A DNA stretch of 9,943 nucleotides from Gemmatimonadota bacterium (GCA_029288095.1 JARFPW010000336.1:1-9943), one strand, 5' to 3'. Counted from the stretch's first letter, positions 1-6,465 are shown. Notes: generated by a model not told the origin, from the sequence alone. A program made the numbers and translations.

Positions 1-15
1 AAACTCGATGTTCAT
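1..15 (-). CDS. 5' end of an unidentified minus-strand gene (partial)
   Basis: Only five codons are visible (M-N-I-E-F), from an ATG at 15-13 running off the left edge. The case for a real start is the ribosome binding site: AGGAG at 27-23, seven bases before the ATG. A sigma-54-type promoter lies about 70 bases upstream (85-100), in the same arrangement seen for the lipoprotein gene. The gene follows the TPR gene on the same strand after a gap of about 240 bases that contains palindromes. Nothing can be said about its product from five residues. Confidence 0.5.
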
Positions 16-84
16 CTTCTTGCTCCTGAGTTGCCGGAACCCGTGGTTCCGAGGGGAACGCCGTTGTCTTGTGGCCCTCGTAAA

Positions 85-100
85 GGCAAGGCCGGTGCCG
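85..100 (-). promoter_or_regulatory. Candidate sigma-54 (-24/-12) promoter of the leftmost gene
   Basis: Read on the minus strand this is CGGCACCGGCCTTGCC. Against the consensus TGGCACG-N4-TTGCW it matches 9 of the 12 specified positions, including GGCAC in the -24 element, TTGC in the -12 element and the exact GG-N10-GC spacing. Transcription would start near 74, giving a leader of roughly 58 bases before the ATG at 15. A sigma-54 activator is encoded in the same window on the same strand. No sigma-70 promoter of comparable quality was seen in this gap. A match by eye is not proof; a chance match in GC-rich DNA is possible. Confidence 0.5.
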
Positions 101-130
101 ATCGAGGCCAGGCGTGCCCGGACGGCTCTA

Positions 131-167
131 ACCATATGTAAAATATTGCATTGCAGAATTGAAATGC
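131..167. promoter_or_regulatory. AT-rich tract in the 16-252 intergenic gap
   Basis: This stretch is clearly AT-rich within otherwise GC-rich DNA (for example TATGTAAAATATTGCATTGC). It contains an inverted repeat GCATT-N10-AATGC at 148-167. It lies about 45-80 bases upstream of the candidate sigma-54 promoter at 85-100 and before the palindromes at 219-250. That is where a bending site (IHF-like) or an activator site is usually found in sigma-54 promoters. No exact IHF consensus was recognised, so the role is inference. Confidence 0.25.
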
Positions 168-218
168 TTCGCGGTGGAGGAGAACTGATGTGGGTCGTTT
201 CGAAACAGGTGGGTTGCT

Positions 219-250
219 TGCGGACACGATAGTATCGTGCGGATCCGCAC
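219..250. repeat. Overlapping perfect palindromes just past the TPR gene stop
   Basis: Two perfect palindromes share three bases: CACGATA-G-TATCGTG (225-239) and GTGCGGATCCGCAC (237-250). In addition TGCGGA (219-224) can pair with TCCGCA (244-249), enclosing the first palindrome in a longer stem with a CGGA bulge. The block begins 2 bases after the TPR gene's stop on the minus strand. It could be a terminator or 3'-end structure, but no T-tract follows on either strand. Equally, it is centred about 145-157 bases upstream of the -12 element of the candidate sigma-54 promoter at 85-100, so it could be an activator binding site. Confidence 0.55.
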
Positions 251-252
251 CA

Positions 253-1278
253 TCAGTGGTCGGCGATGACCTCGAGTTCCCGGGCGACTTCTGCTGCTGA
301 TGCCACGGCGCCCAGTGCCAGCAGTGCTTCACCTGCTCGTCCCAGGTCGACCCGCGCCTCCGTCAGGCGTCCGCGTCTGCGGTGCAAGCGGCCCAGGTCA
401 CGCCATACCTCCGCCTGAAGCAGTGCGCTGCCGGAGCTGTCGGCGAGTTCCCCCGCCTTAGCCAGGTCAGCCTCCGCAGCGTCGAGTTCATCTTCATCGA
501 CGACAGCGGACGAACCAGCAGAACCAGCACCGCTCCGCGCCAACGCCCGAATGCGGTATCCGGTTCCCTCGCTGATCGGATCGCCAATGTCGACGGCCAG
601 AAGTCTGCCTCGCTCGGCCAGGATGAACCCCAGCGCAAAGTCCCCGCGCAAGACCTCCACCTCCGCACGACCGATGATCGACATCGCCACCTGAGGCTGA
701 AGACCGGCGTTCTGGGCGATCCGAACGGCGTGTCGATACTCGTCGACGGCGTCGTCCAGGTTGCCCATGTCCCGGTAGGACATCCCGAGGTTGTGATGGA
801 TCTGGCCCAGGCCACGGGTATCGCATCGCCGGTCCAGCGGTGCAAGAGCAAGGCGATAGAACGTGAGCGCCTTCTCCGGTTCGCCCCTCAAATTGGCCAC
901 GGCGCCGAGACTGATTGCCGCCTTGGCCATCAGTGACTGCTCGTCCTCTTCCATCGCACGATCGATCAAGCCCTCGAGAATCGAGGCGGCCTCATCCATC
1001 AACCCGAGCTCGAAGGCGGCGATGCCAGCAAGGTTACGGGCGTACAGGACGCCGACCGGATCGGAGGCGGCCCGCGCTGCCCGTTCGTATTCCGATGAGT
1101 GCGCCTTGAGTTCCTCGATCCGGCCCGTGAAATACAGGGCCTCTCCGAATCGATACGCCAGGTCGCCTCGCACCAGTTCGTCCGCCGATACCTCACCCAA
1201 CAGATCACGCACGGAATCCCACCGGGCCTCCGAGACCAGGTGGTCCGTCGTCGATCGGATCGTCGCCAGGTCGGTCAT
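253..1278 (-). CDS. Tetratricopeptide-repeat (TPR) protein
   Basis: A 341-residue protein made largely of paired amphipathic helices. TPR-like units are visible at about residues 118-155, 158-195 (HHNLGMSYRDMGNLDDAVDEYRHA region), 198-235 and 286-325. A low-complexity Gly/Ala/Ser then acidic linker at about 250-275 separates the last unit. There is no signal peptide, membrane segment or catalytic motif, so a cytoplasmic scaffold or protein-binding role is likely. I chose the start at 1278 (M-T-D-L) because an upstream in-frame ATG at 1416 would lie inside the lipoprotein gene. The chosen start is 20 bases after that gene's stop, with only a weak ribosome binding site, which suggests co-transcription. 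Partner and exact function are not recognisable. Confidence 0.85.
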   Translation of the reverse strand: MTDLATIRSTTDHLVSEARWDSVRDLLGEVSADELVRGDLAYRFGEALYFTGRIEELKAHSSEYERAARAASDPVGVLYARNLAGIAAFELGLMDEAASILEGLIDRAMEEDEQSLMAKAAISLGAVANLRGEPEKALTFYRLALAPLDRRCDTRGLGQIHHNLGMSYRDMGNLDDAVDEYRHAVRIAQNAGLQPQVAMSIIGRAEVEVLRGDFALGFILAERGRLLAVDIGDPISEGTGYRIRALARSGAGSAGSSAVVDEDELDAAEADLAKAGELADSSGSALLQAEVWRDLGRLHRRRGRLTEARVDLGRAGEALLALGAVASAAEVARELEVIADH

Positions 1279-1298
1279 CGAGCGGTCTTGAGCTGGGC

Positions 1299-1952
1299 TC
1301 AGATTCCGAGAGCGTAGCGAGAGAACTCGGTCAGTTCCGCACGCACGCGATCCAGGCTGAAGTCCTGTAAAGTCCCGACACGCTCCCACGGGTCGCCCGG
1401 GTTCTCCTGGCGCCACAGATCGATGTCGTCTTCGAGTTCGGGATCGTCGTCGCCGTCGCCGTCGAAATCGGGATCGGCGTTCTGGTACCTGAGTTCCAAC
1501 TCGGCCGGATTCAGCGGATCGAACTGCAATCCACTTGGTTCCAGCGTGGCAGACAGCGTCGCAGGGTCGATTGTGATCTGGATCGTAACTGTGTCACCGG
1601 GGGCGAACAGTGCGCCTGCCCTGGGATGATTGATCGGGTAGCGGAGCAGTGATTCGTCTTCGAGATCCAGCTCCAGAAACTCCTCGCCATCCTCCGGGGG
1701 AACCGGGGCATAGCGGATCCGGACTTCCGATCGCACGCCCTTGGTCGCCACGAAGGACGTATCCAACGTCGAGACGGCTGGCGCGCCCGCAGCGGGCACC
1801 AGGATCACGAGTCCAGCTGGCGGCCGGGTCGTATCGTCGCCTCCACCAGGCCCCGCGGGGTCGTCACCGCATGCCGCAACGGCGAGCCCGACAATCACTG
1901 CTGACACTGCGCCGAGGGCATCTCTCAGCGTTCGATCGCTCAATGAGTCCAT
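1299..1952 (-). CDS. Lipoprotein with Ig/ZU5-like surface domain
   Basis: A 217-residue predicted lipoprotein. The N-terminus has a short charged segment, a hydrophobic stretch (about 13-27) and a lipobox V-A-A-C with the lipidated cysteine at 28. A Gly/Pro/Asp-rich linker (29-45) follows. The mature part has beta-rich sequence: a PGD-TVTIQITID segment (about 118-130), a GLQFDPLNPAELELRY segment (141-156) and a terminal EFSRYALG (209-216). This pattern occurs in ZU5/Ig-like modules of bacterial surface proteins. An Asp-rich stretch, D-P-D-F-D-G-D-G-D (160-168), resembles a calcium-binding loop. The start at 1952 is chosen because it gives the signal peptide and has GAGGA seven bases upstream; an in-frame ATG at 2105 would swallow the promoter region. 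Probably the first gene of an operon with the TPR gene. Function unknown. Confidence 0.82.
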   Translation of the reverse strand: MDSLSDRTLRDALGAVSAVIVGLAVAACGDDPAGPGGGDDTTRPPAGLVILVPAAGAPAVSTLDTSFVATKGVRSEVRIRYAPVPPEDGEEFLELDLEDESLLRYPINHPRAGALFAPGDTVTIQITIDPATLSATLEPSGLQFDPLNPAELELRYQNADPDFDGDGDDDPELEDDIDLWRQENPGDPWERVGTLQDFSLDRVRAELTEFSRYALGI

Positions 1953-2020
1953 TGGTGCGTCCTCTGGTTCGCGATGTTTCTTTCTGCGCCTACGACGGGC
2001 GCCTGCACCCCCATCTATCA

Positions 2021-2036
2021 AGCAAGGGGCATACCC
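2021..2036 (-). promoter_or_regulatory. Candidate sigma-54 (-24/-12) promoter of the lipoprotein-TPR operon
   Basis: Minus-strand reading is GGGTATGCCCCTTGCT. It has exact GG-N10-GC spacing, a full TTGCT -12 element and a GGTATG -24 element, a variant known from nif promoters; 9 of 12 consensus positions match. Transcription would begin near 2010, leaving a leader of about 57 bases before the ATG at 1952. The activator gene ends only about 90 bases upstream. The -24 end overlaps one arm of a hairpin (2033-2052). The -12 C lies 70 bases from the ATG, against 71 for the site at 85-100, which strengthens both calls. Confidence 0.6.
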
Positions 2037-2052
2037 GGTGTAGAGCCCGGGT
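2033..2052. repeat. GC-rich hairpin overlapping the -24 element
   Basis: ACCCGG (2033-2038) and CCGGGT (2047-2052) form a 6-bp stem with an 8-base loop. On the plus strand a short run of T (2052-2055) follows, as in a weak terminator. No plus-strand gene ends here, so a plus-strand terminator has no obvious purpose. The left arm overlaps the -24 GG of the candidate sigma-54 promoter, so it may be chance or part of promoter architecture. Confidence 0.35.
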
Positions 2053-2089
2053 TTTCGCCTTGATCCGTCTTGGCGCATGTGTCTGTCCG

Positions 2090-2120
2090 GCACAGCCGTA
2101 CCCATCCGATACAGCTGTGC
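2090..2120. repeat. Inverted repeat GCACAGC-N17-GCTGTGC: activator site or terminator
   Basis: The seven-base arms (2090-2096 and 2114-2120) are perfectly complementary. Inside them GTA (2098-2100) pairs with TAC (2110-2112), separated from the arms by one mismatch, leaving a 9-base loop. It starts two bases after the regulator's stop codon, where a terminator would be, but no T-tract follows on the minus strand. Its centre (2105) is about 95 bases upstream of the predicted start near 2010. That is a normal position for the enhancer site of a sigma-54 activator such as the one encoded next door. Both roles are possible. Confidence 0.5.
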
Positions 2121-2122
2121 GA

Positions 2123-3469
2123 TTACTCGTCGTCGGCCAGAAGCCTATACAGCCGCTTTCTTGTGATGCCAAGCGTGCGCGCGGCTTCACTCTTGTTTCC
2201 GTCAGCCAGATCGACCGCGCGCCGGGCCGCCTCGCGTTCCAGGTCTGCCAACCGCATTGGAAACGGAAGGCCCGCGGCCGACGTCGATATGGCGTCTCGC
2301 GAAGCTTGCCCAACTCCGCCCTGCACGAGGTGCTCCGTGCCGATCATGGACTTGTTCGACAGCAGGAGAGCACGTTCGATTGCGTTCCGGAGTTCCCTGA
2401 TATTGCCGGGCCAGGCGTGGCTTCGGAGTACGGCCAGGGCCTGGTCCGTCAGGGTGGGACTCTCCAGGCCGTATTCATCGGCGATCGAGAGAGCGAGGTG
2501 GCGGGCCAACAACACCACGTCATCGCCCCGAGCTCTCAGGGGCGGAAGGTGGATCAGGATCACGGCCAGTCGATAATACAGATCCTCGCGAAGCTCTCCG
2601 CTCTCGACCATCTGCTCGAGATTCGCATTGGCCGCGGCGAGGACCCGAACATCCACCGGCTTGTCACGAGCTCCGCCGACGCGCCGGACTTCACGTGTCT
2701 CCAGGACCCGCAGCAGCTTGCCCTGCAATTCAGCGGGAAGCAGCGACAGTTCATCGAGAAACAGGGTTCCGCGATCTGCCAGCTCGAACAGCCCCGGCTT
2801 CGCCGAGCTCGCGCCGGTAAAGGCGCCCTTTTCGTGTCCAAACAACTCGGACTCGAGAAGGTTCGCCGGGATCGCCGAGCAATTGACGGCGACGAATGGC
2901 GCTCCCGCACGGGGGCCATTGCGGTGGATCGCCTTGGCGATGAGTTCCTTCCCCGTACCGGTCTCACCCGTGATCAGGACCGTAGTTCGACCGTTGGGGA
3001 TGACTCGGGCCACTAGATCCAGCGCCTCCAGCAGGGCCGGGTCTTCCCCGATGATGTCTCCGAAGTCGAACGACGCTCGCGGACCCGGCCTGCCCTCAAC
3101 GTCATCGTCGCCGACCCGAAACTGCTCGCATCGCCGTATCAGATCCGCTTCGAGACGGGGAGCGTCCTCTGGTAACGCGTAGTAGGCGGCCGCTCCTCTG
3201 CGCATCACCTCGACCGCCACCCGGTGGTCGGCCGCGGCGCCAACGACGATAGGCGCGCCGAGACCCGCTGCGCGCGCGTCGCTCAACAGGTCGATCGCTG
3301 AGCCTTCGGCTCCCGCCACGTTGAGGATCGCCGCGGCCAGGCCGGCCGGGGAGCCGAGGGCCGGGTCGTCGACGATCTCAAGCTCTGCGCCGAGCGACTC
3401 AGCCAGGCTGCCCCACAGCTCGGCGAACGAATCGGTCGTGCTGACGACAAGCAGGGAGGACCTGTGCAT
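2123..3469 (-). CDS. Sigma-54-dependent transcriptional activator with degenerate receiver domain
   Basis: A 448-residue NtrC-family enhancer-binding protein, which remodels sigma-54 RNA polymerase using ATP. Residues 1-115 resemble a receiver domain but lack its key residues. The AAA+ core (about 137-370) is complete: Walker A GETGTGKE (168-175), GAFTGA loop (215-220), Walker B TLFLDE (235-240), putative arginine fingers in REDLYYR (R294, R300), and sensor II WPGNIREL (353-360). The C-terminus (about 406-445) is a Fis-type helix-turn-helix (GNKSEAARTLGITRKRLYRL). The start is uncertain: the ATG at 3469 lies close to a GGAGG, whereas the ATG at 3481 has no clear ribosome site. It is divergent from the catabolic operon and upstream of the lipoprotein gene, which has a sigma-54-type promoter, so it more likely controls that module. 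Confidence 0.93.
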   Translation of the reverse strand: MHRSSLLVVSTTDSFAELWGSLAESLGAELEIVDDPALGSPAGLAAAILNVAGAEGSAIDLLSDARAAGLGAPIVVGAAADHRVAVEVMRRGAAAYYALPEDAPRLEADLIRRCEQFRVGDDDVEGRPGPRASFDFGDIIGEDPALLEALDLVARVIPNGRTTVLITGETGTGKELIAKAIHRNGPRAGAPFVAVNCSAIPANLLESELFGHEKGAFTGASSAKPGLFELADRGTLFLDELSLLPAELQGKLLRVLETREVRRVGGARDKPVDVRVLAAANANLEQMVESGELREDLYYRLAVILIHLPPLRARGDDVVLLARHLALSIADEYGLESPTLTDQALAVLRSHAWPGNIRELRNAIERALLLSNKSMIGTEHLVQGGVGQASRDAISTSAAGLPFPMRLADLEREAARRAVDLADGNKSEAARTLGITRKRLYRLLADDE

Positions 3470-3481
3470 GCCCTCCAACAT

Positions 3482-3643
3482 CGGGGGTGACGGAACGCTT
3501 GGGAAGTGAGGCGGCGGTACCGGCGTCGGCTGCTGCGGGCGTCGCGGTCCGACCCCGGCCGCGGTTGCCTTGGACGGGTGGACTTCTCTAGTCTGGAGAG
3601 CGCTTTCAGGGCTTGAAATAGGGACAGATACCGGGAGCGGAGG
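3482..3643. promoter_or_regulatory. Divergent promoter region between regulator and Mo-hydroxylase operon
   Basis: This 162-base gap must hold promoters for the catabolic operon and probably for the regulator. I checked the plus strand for GG-N10-GC spacing. The only hit (around 3485-3498) lacks a TTGC element and touches the regulator start. No clear TTGACA/TATAAT pair was found either. An imperfect 12-base palindrome GAGAGCGCTTTC (3596-3607) lies about 40 bases before the first start codon and could be an operator, at low confidence. Confidence 0.4.
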
Positions 3644-4123
3644 TTGGACGAAGCCCAACGTGTGAACGTCGGCGGATCGGTCAACGGAGCGAGGTTCGAG
3701 CGCGAGGTCGAGCCTCGTCTGTTGTTGAGCGATTTCCTTCGTCACGACTTGCATCTCACGGGCACGCACGTCGGGTGCGAGCACGGAGTGTGCGGCGCCT
3801 GCACGGTGCTCGTCGATGGGGAGGCGGTAAGGTCGTGCCTGATGCTGGCTGTGCAGGCGGAAGGGTGCGAGATCATTACGGTGGAAGGCCTCGCTGGCGA
3901 CGATCTTCATCCCATACAGGCAGCGTTCCACGAAGAGCACGGGCTGCAATGCGGATTCTGCACCCCCGGTATCCTGACGTCCCTCCTGCCGTTCCTGCGG
4001 GACCACCCTGATCCCGACGAGCAGGAAATCAGGGAGGCGATCTCCGGAAATCTCTGCCGATGCACGGGTTACCAGAACATCGTCAGCGCCGTGAAGCTCG
4101 CGGCCGAGCAGATGCGCAAATGA
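3644..4123 (+). CDS. Molybdenum hydroxylase 2Fe-2S small subunit
   Basis: A 159-residue electron-transfer subunit of a xanthine dehydrogenase/CO dehydrogenase-family enzyme. It passes electrons from the Mo site to FAD. The N-terminal ferredoxin-like domain has the plant-type cluster cysteines C45, C50, C53 and C65 (GCEHGVCGACTV). The C-terminal helical domain has C103, C106, C138 and C140 (QCGFCTPG and NLCRCTGY), with Q102 in the position that usually contacts the pterin. Length is normal for the family (about 150-165). The start used is TTG at 3644, six bases after GGGAG (3633-3637). A GTG at 3662 would match typical N-termini better but has no ribosome site at good spacing. First gene of the operon; its stop overlaps the next start by 4 bases. 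Confidence 0.95.
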   Translation: MDEAQRVNVGGSVNGARFEREVEPRLLLSDFLRHDLHLTGTHVGCEHGVCGACTVLVDGEAVRSCLMLAVQAEGCEIITVEGLAGDDLHPIQAAFHEEHGLQCGFCTPGILTSLLPFLRDHPDPDEQEIREAISGNLCRCTGYQNIVSAVKLAAEQMRK

Positions 4124-6465
4124 CCCGGAGCTCGGCCATCGGTGCTGCAACACGGCGGAACGAGGACCACCGCTTGCTCACCGGCACAGCCCTCTACGTG
4201 GACGACGTTCACCTTGAAGGCATGCTGCATGTGGCGTTCGTGCGAAGCGACTACGCGCACGGGTTGCTGCGCGACGTGAACCTGTCGGCCGCGCTCGCTC
4301 TGCCGGGTGTGATCGCAGCCTACGCCGCGGACGATCTGGGCGACTATTGGTCGCCCGGCCCGCTGCTCGTACCGCCGCCTCCGATCGAGCGCTGCGAGTT
4401 CCGCTCGGCGACCCAGGTCCCACTGGCCAAGGACAAGGTTCGGCACGTCGGGGAGGCAATCGCGATGATCGTGGCGGAATCGAGATACATCGCGGAGGAT
4501 GCCGTGGCGCTCGTGGAGGTGGACATCGAACCGCTTCCCCCGGTAGCCACCACCGAAGGGGCACTGGCGGAAGACGCCGCCCGGATCCACGACCAGTTCG
4601 ATTCGAACCAGGCCGCCCACGTCGTGCAGGAGAAGGGCAACTACGAGACGGCGACCGCGAATGCCGCATTGAGAGTCAAACGCCGGTTCCGGATGGACCG
4701 GGGAGCCTCAGCCCCGATGGAGAATCGCGGGATCGTGGCTCAGTGGGACGAACGGTGCGCCGAACTTACCATCTGGGACACCACGCAGGCGCCGATCCCG
4801 ATCCGCAACGGCCTCGCTCACATGCTGGGCCTGCCGGAAACTCACGTCCGCGTGATCGCGCCGTTCATCGGCGGCGGCTTCGGGCCGAAGATCATGATGT
4901 TCTACCCGGAGGAAGTCCTGCTGCCCTGGGCCGCCATGCAACTGAAGCGACCGCTGAAGTGGATCGAGGACCGACAGGAGAGTTTCTTCGCGACGACGCA
5001 GGAGCGTGAGCAGATTCATGACGCAGAGCTTGCCGTCGACTCGGACGGGCGGATTCTCGGTGTGCGCGACAGCTTTTTGTGTGACACGGGTGCCTACAAT
5101 CCGTATGGGCTGACTGTACCGATCAACAGCCAGTGCACGCTTCTCGGCCCGTACGACGTGCCGAACTACTGGAGCGAGTTCCAGCTGGTGTTCACGAACA
5201 AGCCGATCGTCACACCCGTAAGGGGCGCGGGCCGACAGCACGGCGTATTCGTGATGGAGCGCCTGCTCGATCTCGCCGCCGCGGAACTCGGGCTGGACCG
5301 AGCGGAGATCCGGCGTCGCAACTTTCTGCCGCCCGACGCATTCCCGCACGACCACGAGATCCTCTATCAGGATTTCGCGCCGCTCGTTTACGACAGCGGC
5401 AACTATGAGCCGGCGCTCGACAAGGCGCTGGAGATGATCGATTACGATCGATTCGAGTCCGACCTCCAGCCGGCCTACCAGGCGAACGGCCGCACGGTTG
5501 GCCTGGGGATAGTCTCCTACGTGGAGGGAACCGGTGTAGGTCCGTATGAGGGAGCCCGGGTGACCGTCCAGACGGACGGGCGCGTGTGCCTGGCCACCGG
5601 CGTCGGCACTCAGGGACAGGGTCACTTCACGTCGTTTGCCCAACTCGTGGCCGAACCGCTGGGCGTCTCGGCCGCGGAGGTCGACGTGATCACGGGCGAC
5701 ACATCGCACTTCAACTGGGGCACGGGAACATTTGCCAGCCGCGGTGCCGTCGTAGCCGGCAATGCCTGCTACGCCGCCGCCCTCGCGGTTCGCGGCAAGG
5801 TCCTGGCGACCGCCGCCCAAGCGCTTGAAGCGGACGAATCGGATCTCGAGATCGAGGGTGGCTGCGTAAACGTCCGCGGCGAACCGGACAGAACAATCTC
5901 GCTCGGCGACCTGGCAGCGCGCGCGAACCCGCTCCGCGGAGCCGTCACGCCGGGCACGGAACCGGGCCTCGAAGCGACGGCGTACTTCGGCCCTGAGCGC
6001 GGGAGCACGGCCAGCGGAGTGCACGCGATCGTGCTGGAGATCGATCGCGAGACCGCCCAGGTCGACATCCTGCGGTACGTGGTGGTGCACGATTGCGGAA
6101 AGGTCATCAACCCGATGATCGTCGAGGGGCAGATTCACGGAGGCGTGGCACATGGCATCGGCAACGCGTTCTACGAGGAACTCGTATTCGACGAGGGAGC
6201 CCAGCTGATGAATGCCTCGTTCATGGATTATCTCGTGCCGACCGCCACCGACGTGCCACACATCGAGACGGCGCACATCACGACGCCGTCGCCTCTGAAT
6301 CCGCTGGGTGTGAAGGGCGTTGGCGAAGCCGGCGCGATCCCGGTAGGCGCACTGTTTGCGCAGGCGATCGAGAACGCTCTCGGCGCCGACGCTCCCGAGG
6401 TGCTCGAAATGCCGCACAGCCCGAATCGTCTGTTCGAACTCTTGCAGGGAGATCCGGACGCGTGA
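4120..6465 (+). CDS. Molybdenum hydroxylase large (molybdopterin) subunit
   Basis: A 781-residue catalytic subunit that hydroxylates its substrate at the molybdenum-cytosine dinucleotide-type cofactor using water. Visible family motifs are the N-terminal aldehyde oxidase/xanthine dehydrogenase a/b hammerhead region (about 10-130), a GGGFGPK cofactor loop (251-257), the active-site loop V-R-G-A-G-R (367-372), and GVKGVGEAGAIP near the C-terminus with the presumed catalytic Glu at 736. True CO dehydrogenase has a CSFR loop with cysteine. Here it is RGAGR, as in so-called form II proteins, so CO is an unlikely substrate. Start ATG overlaps the small subunit stop (ATGA), implying translational coupling. 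The substrate cannot be read from sequence; a nucleobase-like heterocycle is suggested by the neighbouring permease. Confidence 0.95.
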   Translation: MTRSSAIGAATRRNEDHRLLTGTALYVDDVHLEGMLHVAFVRSDYAHGLLRDVNLSAALALPGVIAAYAADDLGDYWSPGPLLVPPPPIERCEFRSATQVPLAKDKVRHVGEAIAMIVAESRYIAEDAVALVEVDIEPLPPVATTEGALAEDAARIHDQFDSNQAAHVVQEKGNYETATANAALRVKRRFRMDRGASAPMENRGIVAQWDERCAELTIWDTTQAPIPIRNGLAHMLGLPETHVRVIAPFIGGGFGPKIMMFYPEEVLLPWAAMQLKRPLKWIEDRQESFFATTQEREQIHDAELAVDSDGRILGVRDSFLCDTGAYNPYGLTVPINSQCTLLGPYDVPNYWSEFQLVFTNKPIVTPVRGAGRQHGVFVMERLLDLAAAELGLDRAEIRRRNFLPPDAFPHDHEILYQDFAPLVYDSGNYEPALDKALEMIDYDRFESDLQPAYQANGRTVGLGIVSYVEGTGVGPYEGARVTVQTDGRVCLATGVGTQGQGHFTSFAQLVAEPLGVSAAEVDVITGDTSHFNWGTGTFASRGAVVAGNACYAAALAVRGKVLATAAQALEADESDLEIEGGCVNVRGEPDRTISLGDLAARANPLRGAVTPGTEPGLEATAYFGPERGSTASGVHAIVLEIDRETAQVDILRYVVVHDCGKVINPMIVEGQIHGGVAHGIGNAFYEELVFDEGAQLMNASFMDYLVPTATDVPHIETAHITTPSPLNPLGVKGVGEAGAIPVGALFAQAIENALGADAPEVLEMPHSPNRLFELLQGDPDA

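Noticed and set aside
188..232. A 14-residue plus-strand ORF with a strong AGGAG site five bases upstream, ending inside a palindrome
   Set aside because: Too short to support, no plus-strand gene follows that it could lead, and it lies in the likely control region of a minus-strand gene. The good ribosome site may be chance.
2031..2056. Intrinsic terminator on the plus strand (GC hairpin followed by TTTT)
   Set aside because: No plus-strand gene ends upstream of it, and the stem is only 6 bp with an 8-base loop. Kept only as a hairpin.
1649..3016. Long plus-strand open frame (455 codons) opposite the regulator and lipoprotein genes
   Set aside because: It is antisense to well-supported genes and shows no recognisable domains; it reflects the high GC content.
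3484..3499. GG-N10-GC spacing on the plus strand (candidate sigma-54 site for the catabolic operon)
   Set aside because: The flanking bases do not match (no TTGC, no TGGCAC) and it lies about 145 bases from the start codon at the regulator's own start.
3482..4153. N-terminal extension of the regulator to an upstream start at 4153
   Set aside because: It would overlap the small-subunit gene on the other strand; the extra sequence is Pro-rich and unlike the family, and the receiver-like domain begins at the chosen start.
4708..6417. Long minus-strand open frame (569 codons) opposite the large subunit
   Set aside because: It is the antisense shadow of a strongly conserved enzyme gene; its protein has no family features.
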